NCBI GenBank assembly: GCA_039720395.1 | Contig: CM077833.1 | Location: 2,134,797-2,198,796 of the forward strand | Direction of reading: 5' to 3' | DNA from: Liquidambar formosana | Taxonomy: Eukaryota; Streptophyta; Magnoliopsida; Saxifragales; Altingiaceae | Length of the DNA stretch: 64,000 bases | Part shown: positions 23,216-35,969 of the stretch, piece after piece | How the letters are laid out: every line of letters starts with the position of its first letter | Numbering within the stretch: position 1 is the stretch's first letter | Notes under the pieces: model-generated | Databases searched by the model: none | Seen by the model: the letters and a program-made list of their open reading frames with translations, nothing else | Told to the model about the DNA's origin: nothing | Made by a program: the position numbers and the translations under genes

Positions 23216-24414
23216 GGAAGCATAGATAATGTAAGCAACAGCCAAGCACAACACCGTTTTTCAGGCAAATGCCCAACCTTTATTCTTAACTCAAGAATAC
23301 AAGGATCCCGGCCTTAGCATACACCATCACAGTAATCTAAACGTGCTCTGGTGTATGCCATGGCAACAATATTTTTATAGGAGCATTGGCAGTTATAGCC
23401 CAACCTCCTAAGGGCCTTATTGTTGACAACCCCAATAGCCTAGGGAAACATAACCAATGAACAAATGCCAACTCGTGCATAGCAGTTTTGTCTAACTGCC
23501 TATGCTCATCTGGAATGTCCCAAACCTAGCCAGTTGCCCACCTTGATGTTTAAAACATCAGCTAATTAAGGAGGAATGTCTGAGCATCTACCATAATTGC
23601 TAGCAATAGCCTTTGTCTGGCCTGGCCTTGGCCTCCTTGTCCAAGGATGCATGCACCACATCAGCAATAAGCCAGCTGCCAACAACTGCTTGCGTGTGCC
23701 TTACCACAGCCCATGAATTTGTTGCTGTGCGTGCATTGGCTGCTTAGCCAATTCGCATATGCTTTGCTTGGTTTGTGTTCATGCTATGCCATGCCTACGC
23801 ATGTGCCACAGCCTTTGTGCCAACGAGTGTGCGAGACAAGCCCCATGGCTGTGTTCCCTATGATCCGTCATAGCAAGGTGTCGCTCAACCCCTTGCAAAG
23901 CCAACCATAGCCAACTGATGTTGGAGCAACTTGCCATGCCAGGGCAGCACATGGCCTAGGTGCTGCCCCATAGCAGACACCTAACTTCAATCACCACCCC
24001 TCCCTAAAGACTCCTTAAGACGATTGTCGGACCGATAGGGGTTTACATCAATTATGACGAAACGGCATTATGGGTCTCACAATTTATTCCTGCATCCAAA
24101 AATCATGGAACTCCACTAATACACTCATGAGATCATAAAATAGCATAACTAATTTTATGAACCCAAAATAATACAATTTCCCAATATTTACCAAACTGCC
24201 ACTGCCACTACTACTGCCACTGTTTGAATGCTGCTAAGGCCCATGGCTTGGCCAGCCTTGGCCAACCATGGCAGTATCAAGCCAAATACAAACTTTGCTG
24301 CAATACTTGGTTTTCTAAGGCATGCCTCCCTCATGCCTTAGCCTTGAGTTGGCATGGCTGCCATATGCCGCCACATGCCAAGCCCTTGGCATGGCCAAAA
24401 ACTAAGGTGCTAAC
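23216..24414 (-). mobile_element. 3' LTR of minus-strand chromovirus copy
   Basis: On the minus strand it starts TGTTAGCACCTTAGTTTTTG at 24414, directly after the polypurine tract (24416-24432), and runs about 1.2 kb. It lacks the last 90 or so bases found in the copy at 34826-35969, because it is cut by the inverted junction at 23215. Confidence 0.85.
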
Positions 24415-24429
24415 AAACCACCCCCACCA

Positions 24430-25900
24430 GAAGAGCCCGATGTCCTCGTCGGAATGGTTGCTAAGTAATCCCGAATCTGTTTCTCAAACTGCCACAATGT
24501 TATATCCCTTTCCCAACTTGCTTCAGCAATTGGGACACCCTTCCAATGTACCAAATAATTTGTCTGCCTATTCTTCTTACTTTGTCCAAACGTTCGATGG
24601 TTTAGAATCTTCTCCACATCCCATTCAAACTGTTTTCTGATATTAGGCGGGGCTCGAGTACATTGCACCCTTGCCAGATCTTGGTCTGCAAAGAAAGGCT
24701 TTAGGAAACTTACGTGGAAAGTAGGATGTACTTTTAACCGTTCTGGTAACTTCAATTGATATGCAACATTGCCAACTTTCTTGATCACCTCAAAGGGACC
24801 ACCATATTTCGGTACTAGCCTTTGATGAACTGTCTTGCTACTAATTTTCTTCCAAATTTGGGGCGTTAGCTTCAACAAAACTTTATCCCAACTTGGAATT
24901 CAAGAGTTCTCCTCCCTTTATCAGCATACCTCTTTATGCGCCTAATAGCTTTCTCTAACCTGCCTTTTGCCTCCATCAATTTTTGCTTAGAGCGAGCAAA
25001 CCTATAAGCTGCTGGACAGTTACCTCCTATGCGCTGCTGGGCCACTTTATGTGGAGTAAGTGGCTGTTGACCAATTGCTAACTCAAAAAAAGGACTCATC
25101 CCCTGTTTATGAACTCCTATGCAGGTTGTAACAGAATTGTGCTGAATTCATAAGATCTGCCTAATTCATCTGGCTTGCAATAACATAGTGCCTCAAATAC
25201 TCTACCAACAACAGAGCACTCAGTTTGATCGTTTGTTTGTGGATGGTTGGCTGTGGAGAACTTCAACTCTGATCCCATCAAACCAAAGAGCACTGTCCAA
25301 AACCGTCCAGTGAATCGAGTATCCCGATTGCTAATGATATCTTCTGGCACCCCCAGTACTTGACCACATTCCAATTGAAAAGATTGGCTGGTTCCTTTGT
25401 AGGACATGCATGTGGTGTAGGGATGAAGATACCATACTTGGAGAACCTATCCACCATGAGCGAAATCCATGAACGTTGGGTAGACCCCCAATGAAGTCCA
25501 TGGAAACGCTTTGCCATGGTATGTCTGGAATTGGTAATGGCTGCAATAAACTTGCTTCTTTTTTTCTATCAGGTCTTGTCTAGTTGGCATATTGGGCAAG
25601 TCCTATACATAGCCTTTAACGTCTTCCTGCATTTTTGGCCAATAATAAAATCTAGACAGCAAAGCATAAGTGCGTTCAATACCTGACCAGCCCGTTGTGC
25701 ATCATGTGTCTCACGCAAGAGTTCTCTACGCAAACTACCACTGTTAGGAACATACAATTTCCCACCATGAGCATAAAGAAGGCCATCATCCACCCAGTAT
25801 CATCTTGTAACACCATCTTTTACTTGCTGTATGAGTTTGTTGAATGTAGGATTATTCACCTGACTCTTGCTTGATCCTTTCTGGAAAATCTGTCTCCTAT
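24430..25900 (-). pseudogene. Chromovirus integrase with C-terminal chromodomain (minus copy)
   Basis: The order on the minus strand is the zinc-finger region (ELLRETHDAQRAG, then CPICQLDK near 25600), the catalytic core ([11 protein letters not shown] near 25500, VLGVPEDIISNRDTRFTG near 25310), the GPFEVI / KLPERLKVHPTFHVSFLKPF linker (24700-24800), and a chromodomain (WDVEKILNHR near 24610, NYLVHWKG near 24565). The chromodomain places the element among chromoviruses, which use it to target heterochromatin. Frameshifts and stops at 24900, 25110 and 25540 disrupt it. Confidence 0.9.
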
Positions 25901-25989
25901 GTGAGTCAAGGTTGCAACAATCTCCTCAGCATGCTTACGACTAAGGGCATCTACAACATAGATATGCTTCCTAGGTCTGTGCACCCATA

Positions 25990-27200
25990 CATAATCAAAT
26001 TCAGCAAGGAACTACTGCCACCTAGCTTACTTTGGATTCAACTTCTTCTGAGTTTTGAAGCAGTTGTTGGCAATATTATCTGTCACGATCACAAAGTGAG
26101 TACCTAACAAGTAATGCTTCCAAGTATGTAAATAATGAATGACTGCAGTCATCTCTTTCTCATGAGTTGTGTAACGTTGTTTTGACTTTTTCAGTTTCTG
26201 ACTTTTAAAAGCCACTGGGTGCCTTTCTTGGACCAACATCCCTCCCAGTGCTCTATCTGCGTTTGTTTGTACTTTAAACAGCAAATCAAAATTTGGTAGT
26301 CGTAACACTGGTTCACTCGCTACTGCTTGTTTGAGTTTATCAAATGCATCCTGACATGCTGCAGTCCAAACCCACTTCCGGTCCCTTTTTAGCAAATCTG
26401 TCAAGGCAGCCACCTTCTTGAAGTAGCCTTGAATGAATCTGCAATAGTAATTGGCCAAACCCAGAAAACTTCGTAAATCCGACACTTTTTAGTGGGAGCT
26501 AGTCCAAAATGGCCTTCACCTTCTTGGTATCCATTCTAACTTCCCCCTTCCTTACCCAATGCCCCAATAACATAATTTCATTATGTGCAAACTCACATTT
26601 TTCCATTTTAACATACAACTGATACTGCCTCAATCGGTCCAGTACCTTTCTCAAATGAATAATATGTTCATCTATCCCCCTACTATAGATAACAATATCA
26701 TCTATGTAAACAACCACAAGACGATCGATATAGTCGTAAAAGACATCATTCATTAGATTGCAGAAAGTAGCCGGGGCATTGGTTAACCCAAACAGCATTA
26801 CAAGGAACTCATATGATCTATAACGAGTTACACAAGTAGTTTTCTCTTTATCTCCTTTTGCTATTCTAACTTGCCAATAACCTGACTTGAGGTCCAAATT
26901 AGTAAAAACAAAGGCCTTTGACAATCTGTCGAACAAATATGCTACAGGAGAAATTGAATATTTGTTCTTTACAGTCACCTTGTTCAAAGCCCGGTAGTCC
27001 ACGCACATCCTCATGGATCCATCTTGTTTTTTTTGGAAAGGCACAGGCGCGCCGTATTGTGCCTTTGATGGCTAAATGGAACCGTACTCCAAGAGTTCCT
27101 CTAACTGTTTGCGCAATTCAGCCAACTCCGAAGGGGCCATCCTGTATGGAGACTGTGCTGGGGTCTTGACCCTGGAATCAGTTCGATCTTGTGATCAACA
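25990..27200 (-). pseudogene. Chromovirus reverse transcriptase and RNase H (minus copy)
   Basis: RT blocks: SMRMCVDYRALNKVTVKNKY (about 26990), [37 protein letters not shown], and the catalytic [14 protein letters not shown] (about 26700). The linker [20 protein letters not shown] lies at 26480, and RNase H ([24 protein letters not shown]) at 26050-26230. One stop separates RT from RH near 26490. The catalytic DD is intact but the copy is not functional. Confidence 0.92.
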
Positions 27201-27229
27201 GCACGTCTAGGAGGGAGGGTTTTGGGAAA

Positions 27230-27844
27230 TTATGGAGGAAGTACATCATCATTTTCCTTCAACAGTTCAGCCTCTACATCTAGGACTTCCACCACTTTGT
27301 CAGCCTTGATTTCGATCAATGCTGCCAAATAAGTTTGTTCTCCGTTCCGTAAACCTGTTTTCAATTGCACAGCAAATAATAACTCTGTCTTGCGTTTTCC
27401 TTTGTCCTTCACCTTGTCTGCAATCCCAACAGTAGGCACAAAGCAAGGCTGCTTCTCGTCGCCAATCAACAATCCATCGAGATGGGGCATTAATGCGAAT
27501 TTAGCCTGTACAAAGAACTCGTTGCCAAGAATTATATCAAAGTAATCTAATGGTATTAACATAAGGCTACACTTACCCTGCCAACTACCAATTTCCATGT
27601 TAACACCATGAGCCATTCCCTCGATAGGTTTTGCCTCACTGTTGACGGTTTTGATTTTGCTAGAGTTCTTGACAATGTTCAAGCCAAAATTTATTGCCTC
27701 ACGAATAACAACAAAATTATGTGTGGCACAAGTATCAACCATCACCATCACATTCTTCCCATTCAATTTTGCTTGAACATACATTAATCCTTTTTTAAAG
27801 GGCTTCTCAGATCGGATAACATTGATCAGTTGAAGAAGATTCAC
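27230..27844 (-). pseudogene. Chromovirus aspartic protease (minus copy)
   Basis: Open for 204 codons. The active site reads VDTCATHNFV where the family has D-T-G-A-T-H; the Gly is replaced by Cys, which should abolish activity. A flap-like block (FDIILGNEFF) follows. It lies between gag and RT in the expected order. Confidence 0.85.
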
Positions 27845-28931
27845 CCTACATGGACCATCAAAGTCTGAATCGTCTCCTGCCTCGTCATATTTAGCAACAA
27901 AGGCATTGAGTTTCTCCTTTTTTGGGCGGTCCTGGCACGATGAGTTCCATTACAAATGAAACAACTAGAGTTTTTGGTGTTATCCTTCTTACTCTGTTGT
28001 CCCTCTGTAGTAGACTTGAAATTGTCGCCACCTATCTTCTTATTCTTCTTGTTTTTGTCAGCTTTTTTGTTGTATTTGGCTTTTCGCTTTCCCTTGTTCT
28101 TAGGATCGGACTTCTCCTTTTTGGATGAAGAAGAGTTTATCTTATAGTCAATAAGGCAATCTTTTGCAGCCATTGCAAAAGGAAGATCGCGAACTCCTTG
28201 TCTCCTGAGTTCTGTCTGTGCCCAAACCTGCAACCTAGACATGAAATTAAACAATTTGTCCTCCGACATATTTTTAATATCCAACGTTAAGGAACTGAAT
28301 CCCTTGACATAACTTTGAACAGTGCCATCATGCTTTAACTTTTTCAACACATCCCGAGTCATCCGCGATGTATTGGTCGAGAGGAATTGATCTTTCAATT
28401 CCTTATGAAGGGTTTCCCATGTAGTAATCTCAGCATGCGTTTCGTCCCCCTATTCTGGTTCTCCACCAGAGATTAGCTTCTTCGGTCAGATACATGTTAG
28501 TCACGGTCACCATCTCTTCTTCTGGAATATGGGTAGCCTTAGAGTACTGTCCCATGTCCTACAGAAAGTTCTCTAGATCTTTCGCATTTCGATCACCAGT
28601 AAAACTCTTTGGTTAAGGAACTTTTACTTTCGAGGGGCGATCCCCACCACCAGTTCAAGGCCGCACTGCTGCAAGTTTGATAAGAACTAAATTATCCTTG
28701 ATACCTTGTAACCGTGCCTTCATAGCATCCATCACAGAACATATATCGGTAGCAAGTTCAGTGAACTTTGTTTCTACTGCACTAATGTGTTCCATGAAGG
28801 ACTGCCGAAGGTTTTTTACATCCCCAGTAATTTGTTCCATCTGAACAGCGAGAGTGACTTTGGGTTCTCCAGTAGGAACCCCAAAATAGTTCTTGATTCC
28901 ATCGATACGATCCTTCGTCGACCCAGCCTAT
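27841..28931 (-). pseudogene. Chromovirus gag (minus copy)
   Basis: The minus-strand N-terminal region (VKNLRQSFMEHISAVETKF) is followed by the capsid core (HDGTVQSYVKGFSSLTLDIK, LQVWAQTELRRQGVRDLPFA), a Lys-rich stretch and a zinc knuckle CFICNGTHRAR that loses its last Cys through a frameshift. Compared with the plus copy at 30307, the start ATG is changed to ATA. Confidence 0.88.
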
Positions 28932-28947
28932 AATTGTCTAGAATCGC

Positions 28948-28959
28948 GCTCTGATACCA
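28948..28959 (-). other. Primer-binding site of the minus-strand chromovirus
   Basis: GCTCTGATACCA is the reverse complement of TGGTATCAGAGC (tRNA-Met type). The expected 5' LTR beyond it is absent: at about 28972 the sequence switches into plus-strand pol of another copy. Confidence 0.85.
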
Positions 28960-28971
28960 ATTGTTACAGGG

Positions 28972-30066
28972 CCTCTATTTTTACGAAGTTGGACCTCAGG
29001 TCAGGTTATTGGCAAGTTAGAATAGCAGAAGGAGATGAAGAGAAAGCTACTTATGTAACTCGTTATGGATCATATGAGTTCCTTGTAATGCCGTTTGGGT
29101 TAACCAATGCCCTGGCTATTTTCTGCAATCTAATGAATGATGTCTTTTACGACTATATCGATTGTTTTGTGGTTGTTTACGTAGATGATATTGTTATCTA
29201 TAGTAGGGGGATAGATGAACATATCATTTATTTGAGAAAGGTATTAGACCGATTGAGGCAGTATTAGTTGTATGTTAAAATGGAAAAATATGAGTTTGCA
29301 CAGAATGAAATTATGTTCTTGGGGCACTGGGTAAGGAAGGGGGAAGTTAGAATGGATACCAAGAAGGTGAAGGCCATTTTGGACTGGCTCCCACCAAAGA
29401 ATGTGTCGGATTTATAAAGTTTTCTGGGTTTGGCCAATTACTATCGCAGATTCATTCAAGGCTACTCCAAGAAGGTGGTTGCCTTGAAAGATTTGCTAAA
29501 AAAGGACCAGGAAGTGGGTTTGGACTGTAGCATGTTACGATGCATTTGATAAACTCAAACAAGCAGTAGTGAGTGAACTAGTCTTGTGATTGGAAGATTT
29601 TGATTTGCGTTTGAAGTACAAACAGATGCATCAGACAGAGTGTTGGGAGGGGTGTTGGTCCAGGAAGGGCTCCCCGTGGCTTTTGAAAGTCGGAAACTGA
29701 AGGAATCAGAACAGCGTTACACAACTCATGAGAAAGAGATGACTGCAGGAATTCATTGTTTACATATTTGGAAGCATTACTTGTTGGGTACTCGCTTTTA
29801 GTGATCGTGACAGATAATGTTGTCAACACCTATTTTAAAACTCAGAGGAAGTTGAATCCAAAGCAGGCTAGGTGGTAGGAGTTCCTTGTTGAATTTGATT
29901 ATGTATGGGTGCACAGACCTCAGAAGCATAACTAAGTTGTAGATGCCCTTAGTCGCAAGCATGCTGAGGAGATTGTTGCGGCCTTGATTCACATAGAGAC
30001 AGATTTTCCAGAAAGGATTAAGCAAGAGTCAGTGAATTATTCTACATTCAACAAATTGATACAGTA
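28972..30066 (+). pseudogene. Partial chromovirus RT-RNase H (third copy, plus strand)
   Basis: Starts abruptly in RT ([20 protein letters not shown]), has the catalytic [14 protein letters not shown] near 29180, then the [18 protein letters not shown] linker and RNase H with several stops (29267, 29586, 29876). It has no gag, protease or integrase. It ends where LTR sequence begins at about 30067. It abuts the minus copy head-to-head. Confidence 0.85.
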
Positions 30067-30290
30067 GAGTATGTTTGGATTGCTATGATGGTGTATGCTA
30101 AGGTCGGGATCATTGTATTCTTGAGTTAAGAATAAAGGTTGGGCATTTGCCCAAAAAACTGTGTTGTGCTTGGCTGTTGCTTACATTATCTGTGCTTTTC
30201 ATTGATTAGGCTAAGTAGGGAGACTTAGTGTTGTACATAGGCTGAAAATTTGTGGTGAAAATTTGGCCTTGTGACGATTGGTATTAGAGC
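30067..30290 (+). mobile_element. 3' part of 5' LTR and primer-binding site of plus-strand chromovirus
   Basis: Matches the last 220 bp or so of the LTR at 34826-35969 (TATGTTTGGATTGCTATGAT, then TGTGCTTGGCTGTTGCTTAC). The primer site TGGTATTAGAGC is at 30279-30290. The LTR 5' part is missing. Confidence 0.85.
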
Positions 30291-30306
30291 GCGTTTCTAG
30301 ACGATC

Positions 30307-31400
30307 ATGGCTGGGTCGACGGATCGTATCGATAGAATCGAGAACTATCTCGGGGTTCCTACTGGAGAACCTCAAGTCATTCTCTCTATTCAGATGGAAC
30401 GTATTACTAGAGATGTAACAAACTTTCGGCAGACCTTCATGGAACAAACACATTAGTATAGTAGAAATAAAGTTCTCTGAATTTTCTGCCGATATATGTT
30501 CTGTGACAAATGCTTTGAAGGCACGATTATAAGGTATCGAGGATGATTTGGTTCTGATCAAACGTGCAGTAGCACAACCTCGAACTGGTGGTGGGGATGG
30601 CCCCTTGAAAGTAAAAGGTCCTGAACTGAAATGTTTCACTGGTGATCAAAGTGCGAAAGAACCGGACAACTTTCTGTGGGACATGGAGCAGTACTTTAAG
30701 GCTGCCCATATTCTAGAAGAAGAGATGGTGACTGTTACTAACATGTATCTGACAGGAAGATGCCAAACTCTGGTGGATAACCAAAATGGGGGACGAAACG
30801 CGGGCTCAGATTACTGTGTGGGAAACCTTTCAAAAGGAATTGAAAGATCAGTTCTTCCTGACCAATACATCGTGGATGGCTCAGGATGCGTCGAAAAGGT
30901 TGAAGCATGATGGCACTGTTCGGAGTTACGTCAAGGGATTCAGTTCCTTGATGTTGGATATTAAAAATATGTCAGAAGATGACAAATTGTTTAATTTCAT
31001 GCCTGGATTGCAGGTTTGGGCACAGACAGAACTCAGGAGACAAGGAGTTCGTGATCTTCCTTCTACGATGGCTACGGCAGATTGCCTTGTTGATTGTAAA
31101 ATCAACTCTTCTTTATCCAAAAAGGGGAAGTCCAATCCTAAGAACTAGGGAAAGCGAAAAGCCAAAGACAACAGAAAGGTTGACAAGAACAAGAAGAAGA
31201 CGAAGAAGGGCGGTGAGAATTTCAAGTCTATTATAGAGGGACAACAGAGTAAGAAGGGTAGCACTAACAACTTTGGTTGTTTCATTTGCAATAGACCTCA
31301 TCGTGCCAGGGACTGCCCAAAGAAGGAGAAACTTAATGCCCTTGTTGCTGTAAATGACCAGGCAGGAGACGATTGAGACTTTGATGGTCCATTTAGGGTG
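30307..31400 (+). pseudogene. Chromovirus gag (plus copy)
   Basis: The start codon ATG (30307) gives MAGSTDRIDRIENYLG. After frameshifts the capsid core follows (HDGTVRSYVKGFSSLMLDIK, MPGLQVWAQTELRRQGVRDL), then a Lys-rich tail and an intact CCHC knuckle (CFICNRPHRARDC near 31285). A stop at 31146 and other lesions break it. This is the only copy with a standard start codon and a complete knuckle. Confidence 0.9.
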
Positions 31401-32010
31401 AACCTTCTTCAACTGATCAATGCTATCCGATCTGAGAAGCCCTCTCAGAAAGGATTAATGTATGTTCAAGCAAAAGTGAATGGGAAGATGTGATGGCGAT
31501 GGTTGATACTAGTGCCACGCATAATTTTGTTGCTGTTCGTGAAGCAATAAATCCTGGTTTGAACATTGTCAAGAACTCTAGCAGAATCAAAGCCGTCAAC
31601 AGTGAGGCAAAACCAATCGAGGGAATGACTCACGGTGTTAACATGGAAATTAGTAGTTGGCAAGGTAAGTGTAGCCTTATGTCAATACCATTAGATGACT
31701 TTGATATAATTCTTGGCAACGAGTTTTTTGTATAGGCTAAAGTCACATTAATGCCTTATCTTGGTGAATTGTTGATTGGCGACGAGAAGCAGCCTTGTTT
31801 TGTGCTTACTGTTGGGACTACGGACAAGGTGAAAGACAAAGGAAAACACAAGGCAGAGTTGTTATTTGCTGTGCAATTGAAACAGGTTTACGGAAGGGAG
31901 AACACACTTACTTGGCAGCATTGGTCGAGATCAAGACTGACAAAGTGGTGGAACTCTCGGATGTAGTGGCTGAACTATTGAAGGAATATACTGATGTACT
32001 TCCTCCATAA
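31400..32010 (+). pseudogene. Chromovirus aspartic protease (plus copy)
   Basis: Reads MVDTSATHNFVAVREAINPG, so the catalytic D-T-S/G-A is present. The frame is broken by stops near 31735 and 31790. The tail ELLKEYTDVLPP ends at 32010, just before the RT domain. Confidence 0.85.
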
Positions 32011-33415
32011 TTTCCCAAAACCCTCTCTCCTAGACGTACTGTTGACCACAAGATCGAACTGATTCCAAGGTTTAGACCCCAGCACAGGCTCCATACAGGA
32101 TGGCCCCTTCGGAGTTGGCTGAATTGCACAAGCAGTTCGGAGGAACTCTTGGAGCCCGGTTTCATTCTGCCATCAAAGGTACCATATGGTGCCCCTGTGC
32201 TCTTTCAGAAAAAACAAGATGGATCGATGAGGATGTGCGTAGGACTATCGAGCTTTGAACAAGGTGACTGTGAAGAACAAATATCCGATTCCTCTTGTAG
32301 CAGATTTGTTCAACTGATTATCAAAGGCCTCTGTTTTTACTAAGTTGGACCTCAGGTCAGGTTTTTGGCAAGTTAGATTAGCAGAAGGAGATGAAGAGAA
32401 AACTACTTGTGTTACTCGTTATGGATCATATGAGTTCCTTGTAATGCTGTTTGGGTTAACCAATGTCCCGGCTACTTTCTGCAATCTAATGAATGATGTC
32501 TTTTATGACTATATCGATCATTTTGTGGTTGTTTACTTAGATGATATTGTTATCTATAGTAGGGGGATAGATGAACATATCATTCATTTGAGAAAGGTAT
32601 TGGACCGATTGAGGCAGTATCAGTTGTATGTTAAAATGGAAAAATGTGAGTTTGCACAGAATGAAATTATGTTCTTGGGGCATTGGATAAGGAAGGGGGA
32701 AGTTAGAATGGATACCAAGAAGGTGAAGGCCATTCTGGACTAGCTCCCACTAAAGAGTGTGTCGGATTTACGAAGTTTTCTGGGTTTGGCCAATTACTAT
32801 TGCAGATTCATTCAAGGCTACTTTAAGAAGGTGGTTGCCTTGACAGATTTGCTAAAAAGGGACCGGAAGCGGGTTTGGACTGCAGCATGTCAGGATGCAT
32901 TTGATAAACTCAAACAAGCAGTAGCGAGTGAACCAGTTTTGCGACTGCTAGATTTTGATTTGTTGTTTGAAGTACAAACAGATGTGTCAGATAGAGCACT
33001 AGGAGGGGTGTTGGTCTAGGAAGGGCACCCCGTGGCTTTTGAAAGTCGGAAACTGAAGGAGTCAGAATGGCATTACACAACTCATGAGAAAGAGATAACT
33101 ACAGTTATTTATTGTTTACATACTTGGAAGCATTATTTGTTGGGTACTCACTTTGTGATCGTGAAAGATAATGTTTCCAACACCTTCTTCAAAACTCAGA
33201 AGAAGTTGAAACCAAAGCAGGCTAGGTGGCAGGAGTTCCTTGTTGAATTTGATTATGTATGGGTGCATAGACCTGGGAAGCATAACCAAGTTGCAGATGT
33301 CCTTAGTTACAAGCATGCTGAGGAGATTATTGCGACCTTGACTCACATAGAAGCAGATTTTCCAGAAAGGATCAAGCAAGAGTCAGTGAATGATCCTACA
33401 TTCAACAAACTCATA
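32010..33415 (+). pseudogene. Chromovirus reverse transcriptase and RNase H (plus copy)
   Basis: RT: VPYGAPVLFQKKQDGSMRMC near 32190, [37 protein letters not shown], catalytic [14 protein letters not shown] (about 32530). [22 protein letters not shown] near 32765, then [35 protein letters not shown] and KHNQVADVLS. Stops at 32341, 32741, 33019 and 33416 make it a pseudogene. About 85-90% similar by eye to the minus copy. Confidence 0.9.
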
Positions 33416-33429
33416 TAGCAAGTAAAGGA

Positions 33430-34775
33430 TAGTGTTACAAGACGATACTAGGTGGATAATGGCCTTCTTTATGCTTATGGTGGGAAATTGTATGTTCCTA
33501 GCAGCAGTGGTTTGCGTAGAGAACTTTTGCAAGAGACACATGATGCACAATGGGCTGGTCACCCAGGTATTGAACGCACTGATGCTTTGCTTTCTAGGTT
33601 TTATTATTGGCCTAAAATGCAGGAAGACGTTGAAGGCTATGTACTGGACTTGCCTAGTATGCCAACTAGGCAAGATCGATAGAAAAAAAGAAGCAGGTTT
33701 ATTGCAGCCATTAACAATTCCCGACAAACCGTGGCAAAGCATTTCCATGGACTTCATTGGGGGTCTACCCAAAATTCACGGATTTCGCTCATGGTGGATA
33801 GGTTCTCTAAGTATGCTATCTTCATTCCTGCAGCACATGCTTGTCCTACAGAGGAAGCAACCGATCTTTTCTGTCGGAATGTGGTCAAGTACTGGGGGCT
33901 GCCAGAAGATATCATTAGCGATCGAGATACTCGGTTCATTGGATGGTTTTGGACAGTGCTCTTTGGTTTGATGGGATCAGAATTAAAGTTCTCCACAGCC
34001 AACCATCTGCAAATAGATGGTCAAACTAAGTGCTTTGTTGGAAGAGTATTTGAGGACACTATGTTACTACAAGTCAGAAGAATTGGGTAGATCTTATGGA
34101 CTTTGCACAATTCTGTTACAACCTGGAGTTCATCAACAAGGATGAGTCTTTTTGAGTTAGCAGCTGGTCAGCAGCCGCTTACTCCACATGAAGTGGCCAA
34201 GCAACGCACAGGAGGTAGCTGTCCAGCGGCTTATAGGTTTGCTTGTTCCAAGTTAGAATTGATGGAGGAGGCAAAAGACAGTTTGGAGAAAGCTGTTAGG
34301 CGCATAAAGAAGTATGCTGATAAAGGGAGAACTCTTGAATTCCAAGTTGGGGATAAAATTTTGTTGAAGCTAACGCCTTCGATTTGGAAGAAAATTAGTA
34401 GCAAGACCGTTCATCGAAGGCTAGTGCCGAAATATGATGGTCCCTTTGAGGTGATCGAGAAAGTTGGCAATGTTGCTTATCGATTGAAGTTACCAGAACG
34501 GCTGAAAGTACATCTTACTTTCCACGTAAGTTTCCTAAAGCCTTTCTTTGCAAACCAAGATCTGGTAAGGGTGCATGGTACTCGAGTCCCGCCTACTATT
34601 AGAAAATAGTTTGAACGAGATGTAGAGAAGATTCTAAACCATTGAATGTTTGGACAAGGTAAGAAGAATTGGTGGACAGATTATTTGGTACATTGGAAGG
34701 GTGTCCCAATTGCTGAAGCAAGTTGGGAAACTGGATACAACATTGTGGCAGTTTGAGAAATAGAGCCGGGATTAC
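33430..34775 (+). pseudogene. Chromovirus integrase and chromodomain (plus copy)
   Basis: Zinc-finger region ([20 protein letters not shown] near 33525), core ([15 protein letters not shown] near 33740, [13 protein letters not shown] near 33905), the GPFEVIEKVGNVAYRLKLPE linker near 34440, and a chromodomain DVEKILNH...YLVHWKGVPIAEASWE at 34618-34730. Stops at 33680, 34088, 34607 and 34645 interrupt it. Confidence 0.88.
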
Positions 34776-34802
34776 TTTGTAGCCATTCCGACAAAGACAT
34801 CG

Positions 34803-35969
34803 GGCTCTTTTGGTGGGGGTGGTTTTTTAGCACCTTAGCTTTTAGCAAGGCCGAGGGCTTGGCATGTGGCGGCATATGGCAACCATGCCAACCTAAGGCT
34901 AAGGCATGAGGGTGGCATGCCTTAGAAAACCAAGTGTTGCAGTAAAGTTTGTATGTAGCTTGATATGACCATGGTTGGCCAAGCCATGGGCCTGTGAAAT
35001 TGTATTATTTTGGATTCGTAAAATTAGTTAAGTTCATTTTATGATCTCATGAGTGTGTTAGGTGGAGTTTCATGATTTTTGGATGCGGGAATTAATTGTG
35101 AGACCCATAATTGATGTCAAACCCTATCGGTCCGACGATCATCTTAAGGGCTCTTTAGGGGGGGTGGTGGTGATTGAAGCTGGCAGCACCTAGGCCATGC
35201 GCGGCCCTGGCATGGCAGGTTGCTCGAACATCAGTTGGCTATGGTTGGCTTTGCAAGGGGTTGGGCGACACCTTGCTATGATTGATCAAAGGGACACGGC
35301 TATGGGGCTTGTCTCGCACACTCGTTGGCACAAGGGTTGTGGCACATGCGTAGGCATGACATAGCATGAACGCGGACCAAGCAAAGCATCTGCGGATTGG
35401 CTAAGTAGCCAATGCGCGCACAATAGCAAATTCATGGGCTGTGGCATGGCACATGCAAGCAGTTGTTGGCAGTTGGCTTATTGCTGATGTGGTGCATGCA
35501 TCCTTGGACAAGGGGCCAAGGCCAAGCCAGACAAAGGCTATTGCTGGCAGTTATGGTGGATGCTCAGGTAGTTGGCTAAGTTTGGGACATTCCAAATCAG
35601 CATAGGCAATTGGGCAAAATTGCTATGCACGACTTGGTATTTGTTCATTGTTTTGTTTCCCTAGGCTATTGGGGTTGTCAACAGCAAGGCCCTTGGGCGG
35701 TTGGGCTGTTACCGCCAATGCTCCTGTATAAATATTGTTGTCATGGCATACACCAGAGCACGTTTGGATTGCTGTGATGGTGTATGCTAAGGCCGGGATC
35801 CTTGTATTTTTGAGTTAATAATAAAGGTTGGGTATTTGTCCGAAAAACTGTGTTGTGCTTGGCTGTTGCTTACATTATTTATGCTTTTCATTGATTAGGC
35901 TGACTAAGTAGGGAGACTTGATGCTGCACATAGGCTGAAAATTCATGGTGAAAATTTGGTCATGAGACA
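34803..35969 (+). mobile_element. Polypurine tract and near-complete chromovirus 3' LTR (about 1.14 kb)
   Basis: The polypurine tract TTTTGGTGGGGGTGG precedes an LTR starting at 34826 (TTTTAGCACC, with the first TG changed) and ending ...GAGACA at 35969. It is the longest intact LTR copy in the cluster and the reference for the other fragments. It carries repeats of GGCATGG / GCCATGGCC composition and a poly(A)-signal-like AATAAAGG at 35819. Confidence 0.85.
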
